From DATACZ01 sp036258795 (GTDB taxonomy: Bacteria > Actinomycetota > CADDZG01 > JAHWKV01): DNA of 6,929 nt. The position numbers and the translations under genes were made by a program. This document shows, piece after piece, positions 1-6,824 of the stretch. The first letter of the stretch is position 1; each line of letters starts with the position of its first letter. Below the pieces are notes generated by a model. That model was not told the DNA's origin and searched no databases. It worked only from the letters and a program-made list of their open reading frames with translations. Location of the stretch: contig DATACZ010000025.1 of NCBI GenBank assembly GCA_036258795.1, forward strand, positions 1-6,929, written 5' to 3'.

Positions 1-416
1 CCGCGGCCGCGGGCAAGCTCCGGTGTCCAGTGGACGGCGCGACCTCGTTCACCGATACATTTGGCGCTCCACGAAGCGGCGGCCGCAGGCATATGGGCGT
101 GGACATGTTCGCCGCCGAGGGGACTCCTCTCGTCGCAGTTACGGATGGTGTCATCCTAAGGAAGCAAAGCAGTCCGGCAGGAGGTCTCGGCGTCTGGCTC
201 AGGGGCTCCAACTCTACCGTTTATTACTACGCTCACCTCTCCAGCTATGCCTCGATCTCACCCGGCCAGAAGATAGGGGCCGGTACCCGTGTGGGCTCCG
301 TCGGCTCCACCGGTAATGCCGCGGGAGGCCCACCGCATCTTCACTTCGAGGTTCAACCGGGGGGCGGCTCTCCTATCAACCCATACCCAACCGCCGCCCG
401 GGCCTGCGGCAAGTAA
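1..416 (+). CDS. M23 family (LytM-type) metallopeptidase, 3' part
   Basis: This is the C-terminal catalytic domain of a zinc endopeptidase of the lysostaphin/LytM group, which cleaves peptide cross-links in peptidoglycan outside the membrane. The frame is open from base 3 to the TAA at 414-416, so the gene enters from the left edge. The GTG at 30 is internal, because the conserved lead-in CPVDG (from base 24) lies before it. Visible zinc-site motifs are HMGVD (HxxxD, His at 90-92), a YAHL histidine further on, and HLHFE (HxH) near the end. The conserved FGAPR and GTPLVAV core segments are present. One cysteine precedes the domain (24-26) and one follows it (405-407, in RACGK), a plausible disulfide in an exported enzyme. 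The signal peptide and any N-terminal domains lie outside the window. The family assignment is firm. The substrate, and whether it is an active hydrolase or a regulator, cannot be told. It ends 28 bases before hisS. Confidence 0.93.
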   Translation, partial: AAAGKLRCPVDGATSFTDTFGAPRSGGRRHMGVDMFAAEGTPLVAVTDGVILRKQSSPAGGLGVWLRGSNSTVYYYAHLSSYASISPGQKIGAGTRVGSVGSTGNAAGGPPHLHFEVQPGGGSPINPYPTAARACGK

Positions 417-444
417 GACGCGCCCCCGCCGTTAAGATCATTGG

Positions 445-1698
445 ATGGCTTCCAAGATCACCGGGCCCAAGGGTGCACCCGATCTGCTGCCGCCGAAGTC
501 TGCCCTGTACGACCGGATCATCGAAGCCGCGGTCCGGCGGTTCCGGCTGTACGGATACCGGAGGATCGATACTCCGGTCTTCGAGGCTACCGAGCTCTTC
601 GAGAGAGGGCTTGACCAGGCGAGCGAAATAGTCACCAAGCAGATGTACACGTTCACCGACCGGGGGGGCCGGTCGCTCACGCTCAGGCCCGACATGACCG
701 CACCCGTGGTGAGGGCCGTCTTGGAGCATGGGCTCGACCGGCAGGGGTTGCCTGTCAAGCTCTACTACGTGGCCCCGATATTCAGGCAGGAGCGTCCTCA
801 GGCCGGGCGACAGAGGCAATTCACCCAGGTGGGGGTCGAGGCGGTGGGGTCCCCCGCCCCGGAGCTCGACGCCGAGGTCGTCAAGCTTGCCGCCGATGTG
901 TACCGCGACCAGGAGCTGAGCACCACGCTGTCACTTAACAGTGTCGGTCACCCCGGCTACCGGGCCCAGTACATTCCTGTACTTCAGGAGTTCCTTCGGG
1001 AACGAGCCGACCGGCTGTGCGAGGACTGCCGAAGGAAGATCGAGACCAATCCCTTGAGGACCTTCGACTGCAAGGTGGAGACAGACCGGGCAATCATGAA
1101 GGAGGCGCCTTACATAACCGACCACCTTTGCGAGCCCTGCAGGGATCATCACGACTCCGTAAAACAGCTGCTGAAGGAGCTGGGGGTCGACTTCGAGGAG
1201 GACCCAACCCTGGTCAGAGGTCTCGACTACTACACCCGGACCGCTTTTGAGTTCGTGGCCTCGGGTCTCGGGTCCCAAGACGCGGTGGGAGGCGGTGGAA
1301 GGTACGACGGGCTTGCCGAGCAGCTCGGAGGCCCGTCACTTCCGGGCATCGGATTCGGCTTGGGCGTCGAAAGGATCGCTCTGGCGCTGGCCAGCGCCGG
1401 GGCCGAGCCGGAACCATTGCTCGATGTATTTGTGGCCTCGGTGGGCGATAGGGGGCGTCGCCAGGCGTTCAAGGTTGCCTCGATGCTGCGCGATGCCGGT
1501 ATGTCGGCCGACCTCGACTTTGCCGGAAGGGTACTCGGGGGACAGTTCAAGGCGGCAAACAGAGCGGGGGCGGAGTGGGTCATCGTGATTGGTGACAAGG
1601 AGCTCGACGCCGGCCGGTACACGGTGCGCCGGATGTCCAGCGGCGAGGAGTCGTCAGTGCCTCAGGACGAGCTTGTCGGTTTTCTGGAGAAGTCATGA
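445..1698 (+). CDS. hisS: Histidyl-tRNA synthetase (HisRS)
   Basis: A cytoplasmic class II synthetase that joins histidine to tRNA-His using ATP. Its 417 residues match the usual bacterial length. Motif 1 is around residues 41-54 (IDTPVFEATELFERG). Motif 2 is around 108-117 (YVAPIFRQER, with Arg114). The HisRS-specific loop LVRGLDYYTRT is at 256-266, with Arg258 at the place of the catalytic arginine known in the family. Motif 3 is GFGLGVERI at 303-311. The anticodon-binding domain starts near 327 (DVFVASVGD). The ATG at 445 is the first possible start, since an in-frame TAA lies at 433-435, and MASKITGPKGAPDLLPP is the typical family start. No strong ribosome binding site precedes it. The insertion domain carries two CxxC pairs (residues 192/195 and 229/232) plus Cys209. 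The stop overlaps the aspS start by four bases, suggesting translational coupling. Confidence 0.98.
   Translation: MASKITGPKGAPDLLPPKSALYDRIIEAAVRRFRLYGYRRIDTPVFEATELFERGLDQASEIVTKQMYTFTDRGGRSLTLRPDMTAPVVRAVLEHGLDRQGLPVKLYYVAPIFRQERPQAGRQRQFTQVGVEAVGSPAPELDAEVVKLAADVYRDQELSTTLSLNSVGHPGYRAQYIPVLQEFLRERADRLCEDCRRKIETNPLRTFDCKVETDRAIMKEAPYITDHLCEPCRDHHDSVKQLLKELGVDFEEDPTLVRGLDYYTRTAFEFVASGLGSQDAVGGGGRYDGLAEQLGGPSLPGIGFGLGVERIALALASAGAEPEPLLDVFVASVGDRGRRQAFKVASMLRDAGMSADLDFAGRVLGGQFKAANRAGAEWVIVIGDKELDAGRYTVRRMSSGEESSVPQDELVGFLEKS
1686..1690 (+). promoter_or_regulatory. Ribosome binding site of aspS
   Basis: GGAGA lies inside the last codons of hisS, five bases (after GGAG) before the aspS ATG at 1695. 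Because it sits upstream of an ATGA stop/start overlap, it supports both the chosen aspS start and coupled translation of the two synthetases. Confidence 0.75.
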
Positions 1699-3482
1699 GA
1701 ACGCACTGGTGCGGGGAGCTCCGCCCCGAGCACATCGGATTGAGAGTTCGGCTCACCGGCTGGGTCCACCACCGCAGGGACCACGGGGGAGTGATCTTCC
1801 TGGACCTTAGAGATCGGGAGGGACTTGTCCAGGTGGTGCTTCACCCCGACGAGGCTCCACAAGCTTACCGGGTAGCCGAGAGCGTCAGGCCCGAGTACGT
1901 CCTGCAGGTGGAGGGGCGGGTCAGGAGCAGGTACGAAGGAGCGGAGAACCCGAATCTGGCCACCGGCGAGGTCGAGGTGGCCACCAGCTCCATCGAGGTG
2001 ATCAGTCGGGCTGAAACTCCTCCCTTCCAGATCGAGGACCGGCTGGAGGTGAACGAGGAGCTCCGGCTCAGGTACCGGTACTTGGATCTTAGGAGACCGG
2101 AGATGCAGCGCATGCTGATGCTGCGCCACCGCACGGTCTCGGCAATCCGGCACTTCTTCGATGGTGAGGGGTTCGTCGAGGTCGAGACGCCCATGCTCAA
2201 CAAGAGCACTCCCGAGGGGGCCAGAGACTACCTTGTGCCATCGAGGCTCCAGCCGGGGACCTTCTTTGCCCTGCAGCAGTCGCCGCAGCTCTTCAAGCAG
2301 CTTTTGATGGTCGCTGGCCTGGATCGCTACTACCAGATCGTGCGCTGCTTTCGGGACGAGGACCCTAGGGCCGACCGCCAGCCTGACTTCACCCAGCTGG
2401 ACATGGAGATGTCGTTTGCCGATGAAGACGACGTCAAGGAGCTCATGGAGGAGATGTTCTCGGCGGTGATGAAGTCGGCGATCGGTGTCGACATTCTCAC
2501 CCCCTTTCCGCAGCTAACCTACGTCGAGGCGATGAACACCTACGGCACCGACAAGCCGGATCTCAGATTTGGACTCGAGATTGTGGACCTGACTAAGGTC
2601 TTTGCCGACACCGAGGTCCAGATCTTTCGCCGCACCATCGAGACAGGTGGGGCGGCCAAGGCCATCCGGGTTCCGGGGGGTGGCACCTTTACGCGTAAGG
2701 AGCTGGAGGCCTTGGTTCGTGTCGCCAGGAACCTCGGCGCCGGTGGGATGGCCTGGGTGATCTACGAGGGGGATGGGATCAGCTCTCCACTGTCCAAGGC
2801 GCTATCTGCATCGGAGGTGGAGGGAATCAAGGCGGCCGTCTCGGCCGAGACTGGAGATCTCGTCTTGATTGTGTGCGACCGCGTCAAAGTCGCCCAGCGC
2901 AGCATGGGAGAGGTGCGGCTGGCCCTGGCAGACAAGCTCGAGCTTCGGCCGGACCTTCCACTGGAGGATGCTGCAGCCTGGCAGTTCCTGTGGGTAGTCG
3001 ATGCTCCGATGGTGGAGTACAACGAAACCGAGAAGCGCTGGGACCCCACTCACCATCCCTTCACTGCCCCGCATTCAGCCGATGAGGTCTTGCTGGAGAC
3101 GGACCCCGGAGCGGTGCGCGCCCGGGTCTACGATGCGGTTCTCAACGGCTGGGAGGTCGCCGGAGGAAGCATCCGCATCCACCAGCCGGAGCTCCAGCGC
3201 AGGGTCTTCAAGCTGATCGGAATCGGCGACGAGCAGGCCGAGCGCAATTTCGGCTGGTTCGTCGAGGCGTACAGGTATGGGGCCCCGCCTCACGGAGGGA
3301 TCGCCGTAGGCATCGACCGGTTGGTGGCGCTTCTTGCCGGCAAGGAGAGCATCAGGGAGGTGATGGCGTTTCCCAAGAGCTCCGCAATGACGGACCTTAT
3401 GACCGGAGCGCCGGACGTGGTCAGTGAGAGGCAGCTCGAGGAGCTTCACATCAAGCTGGTCCCCCCTGAGCTCAGTTCATGA
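1695..3482 (+). CDS. aspS: Aspartyl-tRNA synthetase, probably non-discriminating (Asp/Asn)
   Basis: A bacterial-type AspRS of 595 residues, close to E. coli AspRS in length and co-linear with it. An N-terminal OB-fold anticodon domain (about 1-105) is followed by the class II core with TPEGARDYLVPSR (172-184), QSPQLFKQLL (195-204), motif 2 FRDEDPRADRQPDFTQ (219-234, Arg220) and motif 3 GIAVGIDRLVALL (535-547, Arg542). The bacterial GAD insertion lies about 285-420. His30 (in RRDHGG) and Gly82 (in YEGAENPN) match the two positions that in Pseudomonas aeruginosa AspRS (H31, G83) allow charging of tRNA-Asn as well as tRNA-Asp; E. coli has Leu at the first. I infer that the product makes Asp-tRNA-Asn for the GatCAB amidotransferase, which is the usual actinobacterial arrangement. 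The enzyme class is certain, the dual specificity is inferred. It overlaps hisS by four bases and lies 18 bases before rarA. Confidence 0.98.
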   Translation: MRTHWCGELRPEHIGLRVRLTGWVHHRRDHGGVIFLDLRDREGLVQVVLHPDEAPQAYRVAESVRPEYVLQVEGRVRSRYEGAENPNLATGEVEVATSSIEVISRAETPPFQIEDRLEVNEELRLRYRYLDLRRPEMQRMLMLRHRTVSAIRHFFDGEGFVEVETPMLNKSTPEGARDYLVPSRLQPGTFFALQQSPQLFKQLLMVAGLDRYYQIVRCFRDEDPRADRQPDFTQLDMEMSFADEDDVKELMEEMFSAVMKSAIGVDILTPFPQLTYVEAMNTYGTDKPDLRFGLEIVDLTKVFADTEVQIFRRTIETGGAAKAIRVPGGGTFTRKELEALVRVARNLGAGGMAWVIYEGDGISSPLSKALSASEVEGIKAAVSAETGDLVLIVCDRVKVAQRSMGEVRLALADKLELRPDLPLEDAAAWQFLWVVDAPMVEYNETEKRWDPTHHPFTAPHSADEVLLETDPGAVRARVYDAVLNGWEVAGGSIRIHQPELQRRVFKLIGIGDEQAERNFGWFVEAYRYGAPPHGGIAVGIDRLVALLAGKESIREVMAFPKSSAMTDLMTGAPDVVSERQLEELHIKLVPPELSS

Positions 3483-3500
3483 CGGCCATCGAAGCAGCCA

Positions 3501-4820
3501 GTGTCTGATCTTTTTTCCAGCTCACTGGAGAGCAGATTCAACGAGTTTGCTCCGCTGGCGGCGAGGATGAGGCCGCGGACCCTGGACGAGTTCGTCGGAC
3601 AGACTCACCTGTTGACTGCCGGAAGCCCGCTGAGGGTGCTCATCGAAAACGACGCTTTGATCTCAATGATCCTGTGGGGACCGCCCGGTTCGGGTAAGAC
3701 GTCCCTGGCGAGTATCGTGGCCGCCGCGACCGAGGCCCGGTACGTGGAGCTCTCGGCCGTAAGCGCCACCGTGGCCGACGTGCGCCGCACGATCGGTGAG
3801 GCGCGCGATGTGCTGGCCGGCACCGGCCGCAAGACCATCCTGTTCATCGACGAGATTCACCGGTTTAACAAGGCTCAGCAGGATGCTTTGCTGCCCTCCG
3901 TTGAGAACCGGTGGATAACCCTTATCGGGGCCACAACCGAGAACCCATACTTCGAGCTCATCTCGCCGCTAATGTCCCGGTGCCTCCTGCTCAGGCTCGA
4001 GCAGCTGGATTCAGATGAGGTGACCGCCATACTGAACAGGGCCTTGGCCGATTCCGAACGGGGGTTGGGTGGTTCGGGGATACAGGTTGACCCCGAGGCG
4101 CTCTCACACATCGTCAACACCTCCGGAGGGGATGCCAGGGCGGCGCTAAACGCCCTCGAGGTCTGCGTCGAGGGGGCAAAAGCTGAACACCATGGCAAGG
4201 TCACCTTGGCTCTTGCTCAGGACGTCTTACAACGCCGCCAGGTCCGCTACGACAAGACCGGCGACCAGCACTACGACGTCATCTCAGCCTTCATCAAGAG
4301 CATGCGCGGCTCAGACCCGGATGCTTCCCTTTTCTGGCTGGCACGGATGCTCGAGGCAGGTGAGGATCCGCGGTTCATCGCCCGGAGGATGGTGATCTTG
4401 GCCTCCGAGGACATTGGCAACGCCGACCCCATGGCGCTTTTGGTTGCCGTGGCAGCGGCTCATGCCCTGGAGTTCGTTGGGCTGCCCGAGGCGTCGCTCA
4501 ACCTGGCGCAGGCGGTCACATACCTGGCGGCTGCTCCCAAGTCCAACGCATCAGCCGTCGGAATATGGGAGGCGACCCGGCATGTGAAGGAGGTCGCCAA
4601 CGCCCCGGTGCCCTCGCATCTGAAGACCTTCTTTCCGAGTGCCGGGGCCCGAAGAGGTGATCGGTATCAGAACCCACACGAGTACCCGGGAGGGTGGGTG
4701 GAGCAGACCTATCTTCCCGATACCGTTTCCGTCCGGTCCTATTACCGGCCGGCCGACAGAGGCCAGGAGCGTGAGATCCGCCGCCGCATGGAGGAGTTGC
4801 GGAGGCCTCGGGGCGGCTAG
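3501..4820 (+). CDS. rarA: Replication-associated recombination protein A, AAA+ ATPase (RarA/MgsA)
   Basis: A clamp-loader-like AAA+ ATPase that acts with SSB at stalled or gapped replication forks. It is 439 residues, the usual family length. The N-terminal signature PLAARMRPRTLDEFVGQ is at 18-34. Walker A is GPPGSGKT (60-67) and Walker B is LFIDEIHRFN (114-123). Sensor 1 is GATTENP (143-149), the arginine finger is Arg160 in LMSRC, and sensor 2 is GGDARAALNALE (209-220). The C-terminal tetramerisation region includes YDKTGDQHYDVISAFIKSMR (250-269), SEDIGNADP (302-310) and YLAAAPKSNA (341-350). The GTG at 3501 is the first start possible: the same frame is closed by the aspS stop at 3480-3482 and only non-start codons lie between. 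A weak GAAG (3491-3494) is six bases upstream. The MSDLF N-terminus resembles a sliding-clamp-binding peptide. All catalytic motifs are intact. Proximity to aspS is a known actinobacterial arrangement. Confidence 0.97.
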   Translation: MSDLFSSSLESRFNEFAPLAARMRPRTLDEFVGQTHLLTAGSPLRVLIENDALISMILWGPPGSGKTSLASIVAAATEARYVELSAVSATVADVRRTIGEARDVLAGTGRKTILFIDEIHRFNKAQQDALLPSVENRWITLIGATTENPYFELISPLMSRCLLLRLEQLDSDEVTAILNRALADSERGLGGSGIQVDPEALSHIVNTSGGDARAALNALEVCVEGAKAEHHGKVTLALAQDVLQRRQVRYDKTGDQHYDVISAFIKSMRGSDPDASLFWLARMLEAGEDPRFIARRMVILASEDIGNADPMALLVAVAAAHALEFVGLPEASLNLAQAVTYLAAAPKSNASAVGIWEATRHVKEVANAPVPSHLKTFFPSAGARRGDRYQNPHEYPGGWVEQTYLPDTVSVRSYYRPADRGQEREIRRRMEELRRPRGG

Positions 4821-4858
4821 CTCTGCTGGGAAGAGGGTCGGCTAACCTTAATAGCGAG

Positions 4859-5641
4859 GTGCGCGATGCGGTGGCTCGTTTCAGCGAGATTGTGGAAAAG
4901 CCCGAAGAGGATATCGACCTGGACCGAGCCGTCCTGGCCATTGCCGCCGGAGCGGAGCCGGATCTCGACATCGACTTCTGGCTATTGAAGCTGGATGAGT
5001 TTGCCTCCGGAGTCGCGACCCTGAAGGATCTGACGGACAGGCTGTTCAACCAGCTTGGATTCCGGGGTGACACCAGCTCTTATGGCGATCCCCAGAACTC
5101 CCTGCTCCCCCGGGTGATAGAGCGCCGGCGAGGTATACCAATAAGCCTGTCGGTTCTGATGATGGAGGTGGGCAGACGAGCCGGAATCCCGCTTGAGGGT
5201 ATTGGGATGCCGGGGCATTTCCTGGTTAGGTCTGTCGCAACGGGCGATTACTTGGATCCATTCAACATGGGAGAGGTTCTTGATCTTCATGGTTGTGAGG
5301 AGCGGTTTCGCGCGGCATCCGGCATGCCGCCCGAGGTTGAGTTCGGGCCCGAGATGTTGCCGGTGGTCTCCAAGCTTCAGATCCTGACCCGGATGCTCAA
5401 CAACCTCCAGCAGACCTATCGGGCCGCAATCAACGGAGCCGACCTGGAGTGGGTGGTCAGAATGAAGACGTCGATACCCGGCTCATCGCCGGAAGAGGTG
5501 GTGACTCTAGCCCGGGCACTCGTGTTGCAGGGACGGGTGACCGATGGGGCCGCCGAGGTCGAGGCGGCAGCGGAACGTCACCCGGCGCTGCGAGATGGGC
5601 TTCTGACCGTAGCCAGAGCCTTGAGAGCCTCCCTGAACTGA
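4859..5641 (+). CDS. SirB1-type transglutaminase-like protein with C-terminal TPR-like region
   Basis: A 260-residue protein of the SirB1 family (transglutaminase-like fold plus TPR-like tail). Its biochemical role is not established. An acidic helical N-terminal part with PEEDIDLDRAVLAIAA (15-30) is followed by the conserved block YGDPQNSLLPRVIERRRGIP (75-94), then SLSVLMMEVGRRAGI (96-110), EGIGMPGHFLVR (113-124) and DYLDPFNMG (130-138). His120 and Asp133 fit the His/Asp pair of a transglutaminase triad. The only cysteine is Cys146, beyond this core, so a thiol-catalysed reaction is doubtful. Residues about 170-258 form an amphipathic helical repeat region. No signal peptide or membrane segment is seen, so it should be cytoplasmic. 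The start is uncertain: GTG 4859 is used here, but GTG 4871 (four codons later) has GAGG at 4856-4859, eleven bases upstream. It follows rarA by 38 bases. Confidence 0.85.
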   Translation: MRDAVARFSEIVEKPEEDIDLDRAVLAIAAGAEPDLDIDFWLLKLDEFASGVATLKDLTDRLFNQLGFRGDTSSYGDPQNSLLPRVIERRRGIPISLSVLMMEVGRRAGIPLEGIGMPGHFLVRSVATGDYLDPFNMGEVLDLHGCEERFRAASGMPPEVEFGPEMLPVVSKLQILTRMLNNLQQTYRAAINGADLEWVVRMKTSIPGSSPEEVVTLARALVLQGRVTDGAAEVEAAAERHPALRDGLLTVARALRASLN

Positions 5642-5648
5642 GGAAGGA
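5640..5648 (+). promoter_or_regulatory. Strong ribosome binding site before the lipase gene
   Basis: GAGGAAGGA overlaps the stop codon of the SirB1-like gene. AAGGA (5644-5648) stands nine bases before the ATG at 5658, a good Shine-Dalgarno spacing and the best-looking ribosome binding site in the window. The ATG it serves runs into TGA after four codons, which is why this site matters for deciding how the next gene starts. Confidence 0.65.
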
Positions 5649-5657
5649 ACCCGCGCC

Positions 5658-6804
5658 ATGGCAACGGCCTGATGCCGGTAACCGGCACGTCAGCCGCTCC
5701 AGGCTGATCGCCGCCTGCGCCATCTTGATCCTCACGATCCTCGCCTGGGCCTGCACCCGGGATAGGCCGCCGGCCGACGCCCCCGGCCGCCTTATCCGGG
5801 CCCAGCAGGTGGAGTCGGTCCCTGGTATCCGTGTTTGGCAGGTGCTGTATCACTCGAGATCGGTCGATAACCGGCCAATTCAGGTTTCGGGACTGGTACT
5901 GGCTCCGGAGGAAGGCTCCGAGCCGGCTTCTCGTACGGTCGTCGCCTGGGGGCATGGTTCGGAGGGGCTTGGCGATCAGTGCGCGCCCTCCCGCTTCCCC
6001 GTGGAGAACGCAAAGCTGCCCATCCTGAGAGAACTTGTGGCCAGGGGCTATGTGATCGCGGCCACTGACTACGAGGGACTGGGAACTCCCGGGATCCATC
6101 CCTGGCTGGTGGGGCAGAGCGAAGGGCGGGGAATGCTCGATGCCGTAAGGGCCGCTGGGGAGATAAAGGACACGGGCGCCAGCAAGCGTTTCGTGGCTCT
6201 GGGAGTCTCTCAAGGCGGGGGAGCAGCGTTGTTCGCAGGCGAGCTTCGACCCGCCTATGCACCCGATCTGGAACTTTTGGGAGTTGTTGCCGTTGCCCCT
6301 GCAGCCGAGCTGGTGGCACTGGCATCACAGCGGACCACGGCATTCTTCGGAGCAACAGTCATGGGGGTCTTTGGGTTCAGCGCCGCCTACCCCGAGCTTC
6401 CCGTCGGGGCCATCCTCGCTCCTGAGGTGATCGCACAGCGAGATTGGGTTGAGAACCAGTGTGCGGAGCAGATCATCCAAAGGTTCAGAGGCGTACCGCT
6501 GGAGCTGCTCAGAGCCGACCCGGGAAGCGTGGCGTCCTGGACCGCAGTCCTGACCTTGAATACCCCGGGCAACACAGCAACCTTGAAGCCGGTGCTGGTG
6601 ATTCACGGTGACAGGGACGAGGTCGTTCCCTTCGCCGTGAGCGAGGTGTTGATCCAGCGGCTCTGTTCGAAGGGCGTAACCGCGGAGTTGCGGCGCTATC
6701 AACGGGCGGACCACGCCAGCGTGATCCTGGAGGCGCAGGAGGAGATCACCTCATGGATCGATGAACGATCCAAGGGATCCTCGGCCGCCAGTTCGTGCAG
6801 GTGA
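5658..6804 (+). CDS. Secretory-lipase-family alpha/beta hydrolase, putative lipoprotein; start disrupted by stop/frameshift
   Basis: A probable exported esterase/lipase of the secretory lipase (LIP) family. In the frame ending with TGA at 6802-6804 I see a basic n-region (HVSRSR), a hydrophobic stretch (LIAACAILILTILAWA) and Cys at 5752-5754, an imperfect lipobox; about 350 residues follow. Family blocks are VVAWGHGSEGLGDQCAPS, GYVIAATDYEGLGTPGIHPW and the nucleophile elbow GVSQGGG (Ser codon 6208-6210). HGDRDEVVP gives the probable acid (Asp 6616-6618) and RADHAS the histidine (6712-6714). Cysteines in DQC and ENQC could pair outside the cell. The start is the problem. This frame has no ATG, GTG or TTG between GTG 5449, deep inside the preceding gene, and TTG 5725, inside the signal peptide. 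The well-placed ATG 5658 is one frame off and meets TGA at 5670-5672. A one-base indel (sequencing error or mutation), +1 frameshifting or a non-standard start could explain it. The family call is strong, the 5' end is not. Confidence 0.8.
5674..5686 (+). repeat. Small GC inverted repeat just after the early TGA
   Basis: GCCGG-TAA-CCGGC can form a five-base-pair stem with a three-base loop. It starts one base after the TGA (5670-5672) that ends the four-codon frame from ATG 5658. The structure is real on paper but short, and such palindromes arise easily in GC-rich DNA. Any role in recoding or translation control is speculation. Confidence 0.35.
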
Positions 6805-6824
6805 GCCGAGGGACTCAGTTGCCC

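Noticed and set aside
30..32. GTG 30 as the true start of the M23 gene
   Set aside because: The frame is open to the window edge, and the conserved CPVDG lead-in spans this codon. A start here would leave an extracellular enzyme without a signal peptide.
376..819. A 147-residue minus-strand open frame over the start of hisS
   Set aside because: It is antisense to conserved HisRS motifs 1 and 2, shows no family signature, and has shadow-like composition.
3479..3508. A nine-codon frame (ATG 3479 to TGA) bridging the aspS stop and the rarA start
   Set aside because: It has no ribosome binding site and no evidence of coding. It could be a coupling leader, but an ATG overlapping a stop is expected by chance.
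3466..3516. Palindrome CTGAGCTCAG (3466-3475) and a T-run (3511-3516) as a terminator between aspS and rarA
   Set aside because: The palindrome lies in aspS codons, about 35 bases from the T-run, and the T-run is inside rarA codons. No stem sits directly before the Ts.
4814..4858. Direct repeat CGGCTA (4814-4819, 4839-4844) and an AT-rich patch as a promoter for the SirB1-like gene
   Set aside because: A six-base repeat is within chance, and no -35-like element lies at proper spacing from the TAATAG patch.
4516..5073. A 185-residue minus-strand open frame across the rarA/SirB1-like junction
   Set aside because: It is Ser/Arg-rich with no domain and lies opposite two confident coding regions.
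5449..5657. Extending the lipase gene to GTG 5449
   Set aside because: This would overlap the SirB1-like gene by 193 bases. The added residues are Gly/Arg/Ser-rich with no family similarity, as expected of a shadow frame, and they would place about 85 residues before a clear signal peptide.
5578..6355. Long minus-strand open frames across the lipase gene
   Set aside because: They are rich in Arg, Pro and Ser, lack recognisable domains, and lie antisense to a clear alpha/beta-hydrolase coding frame. This is typical of GC-rich DNA.
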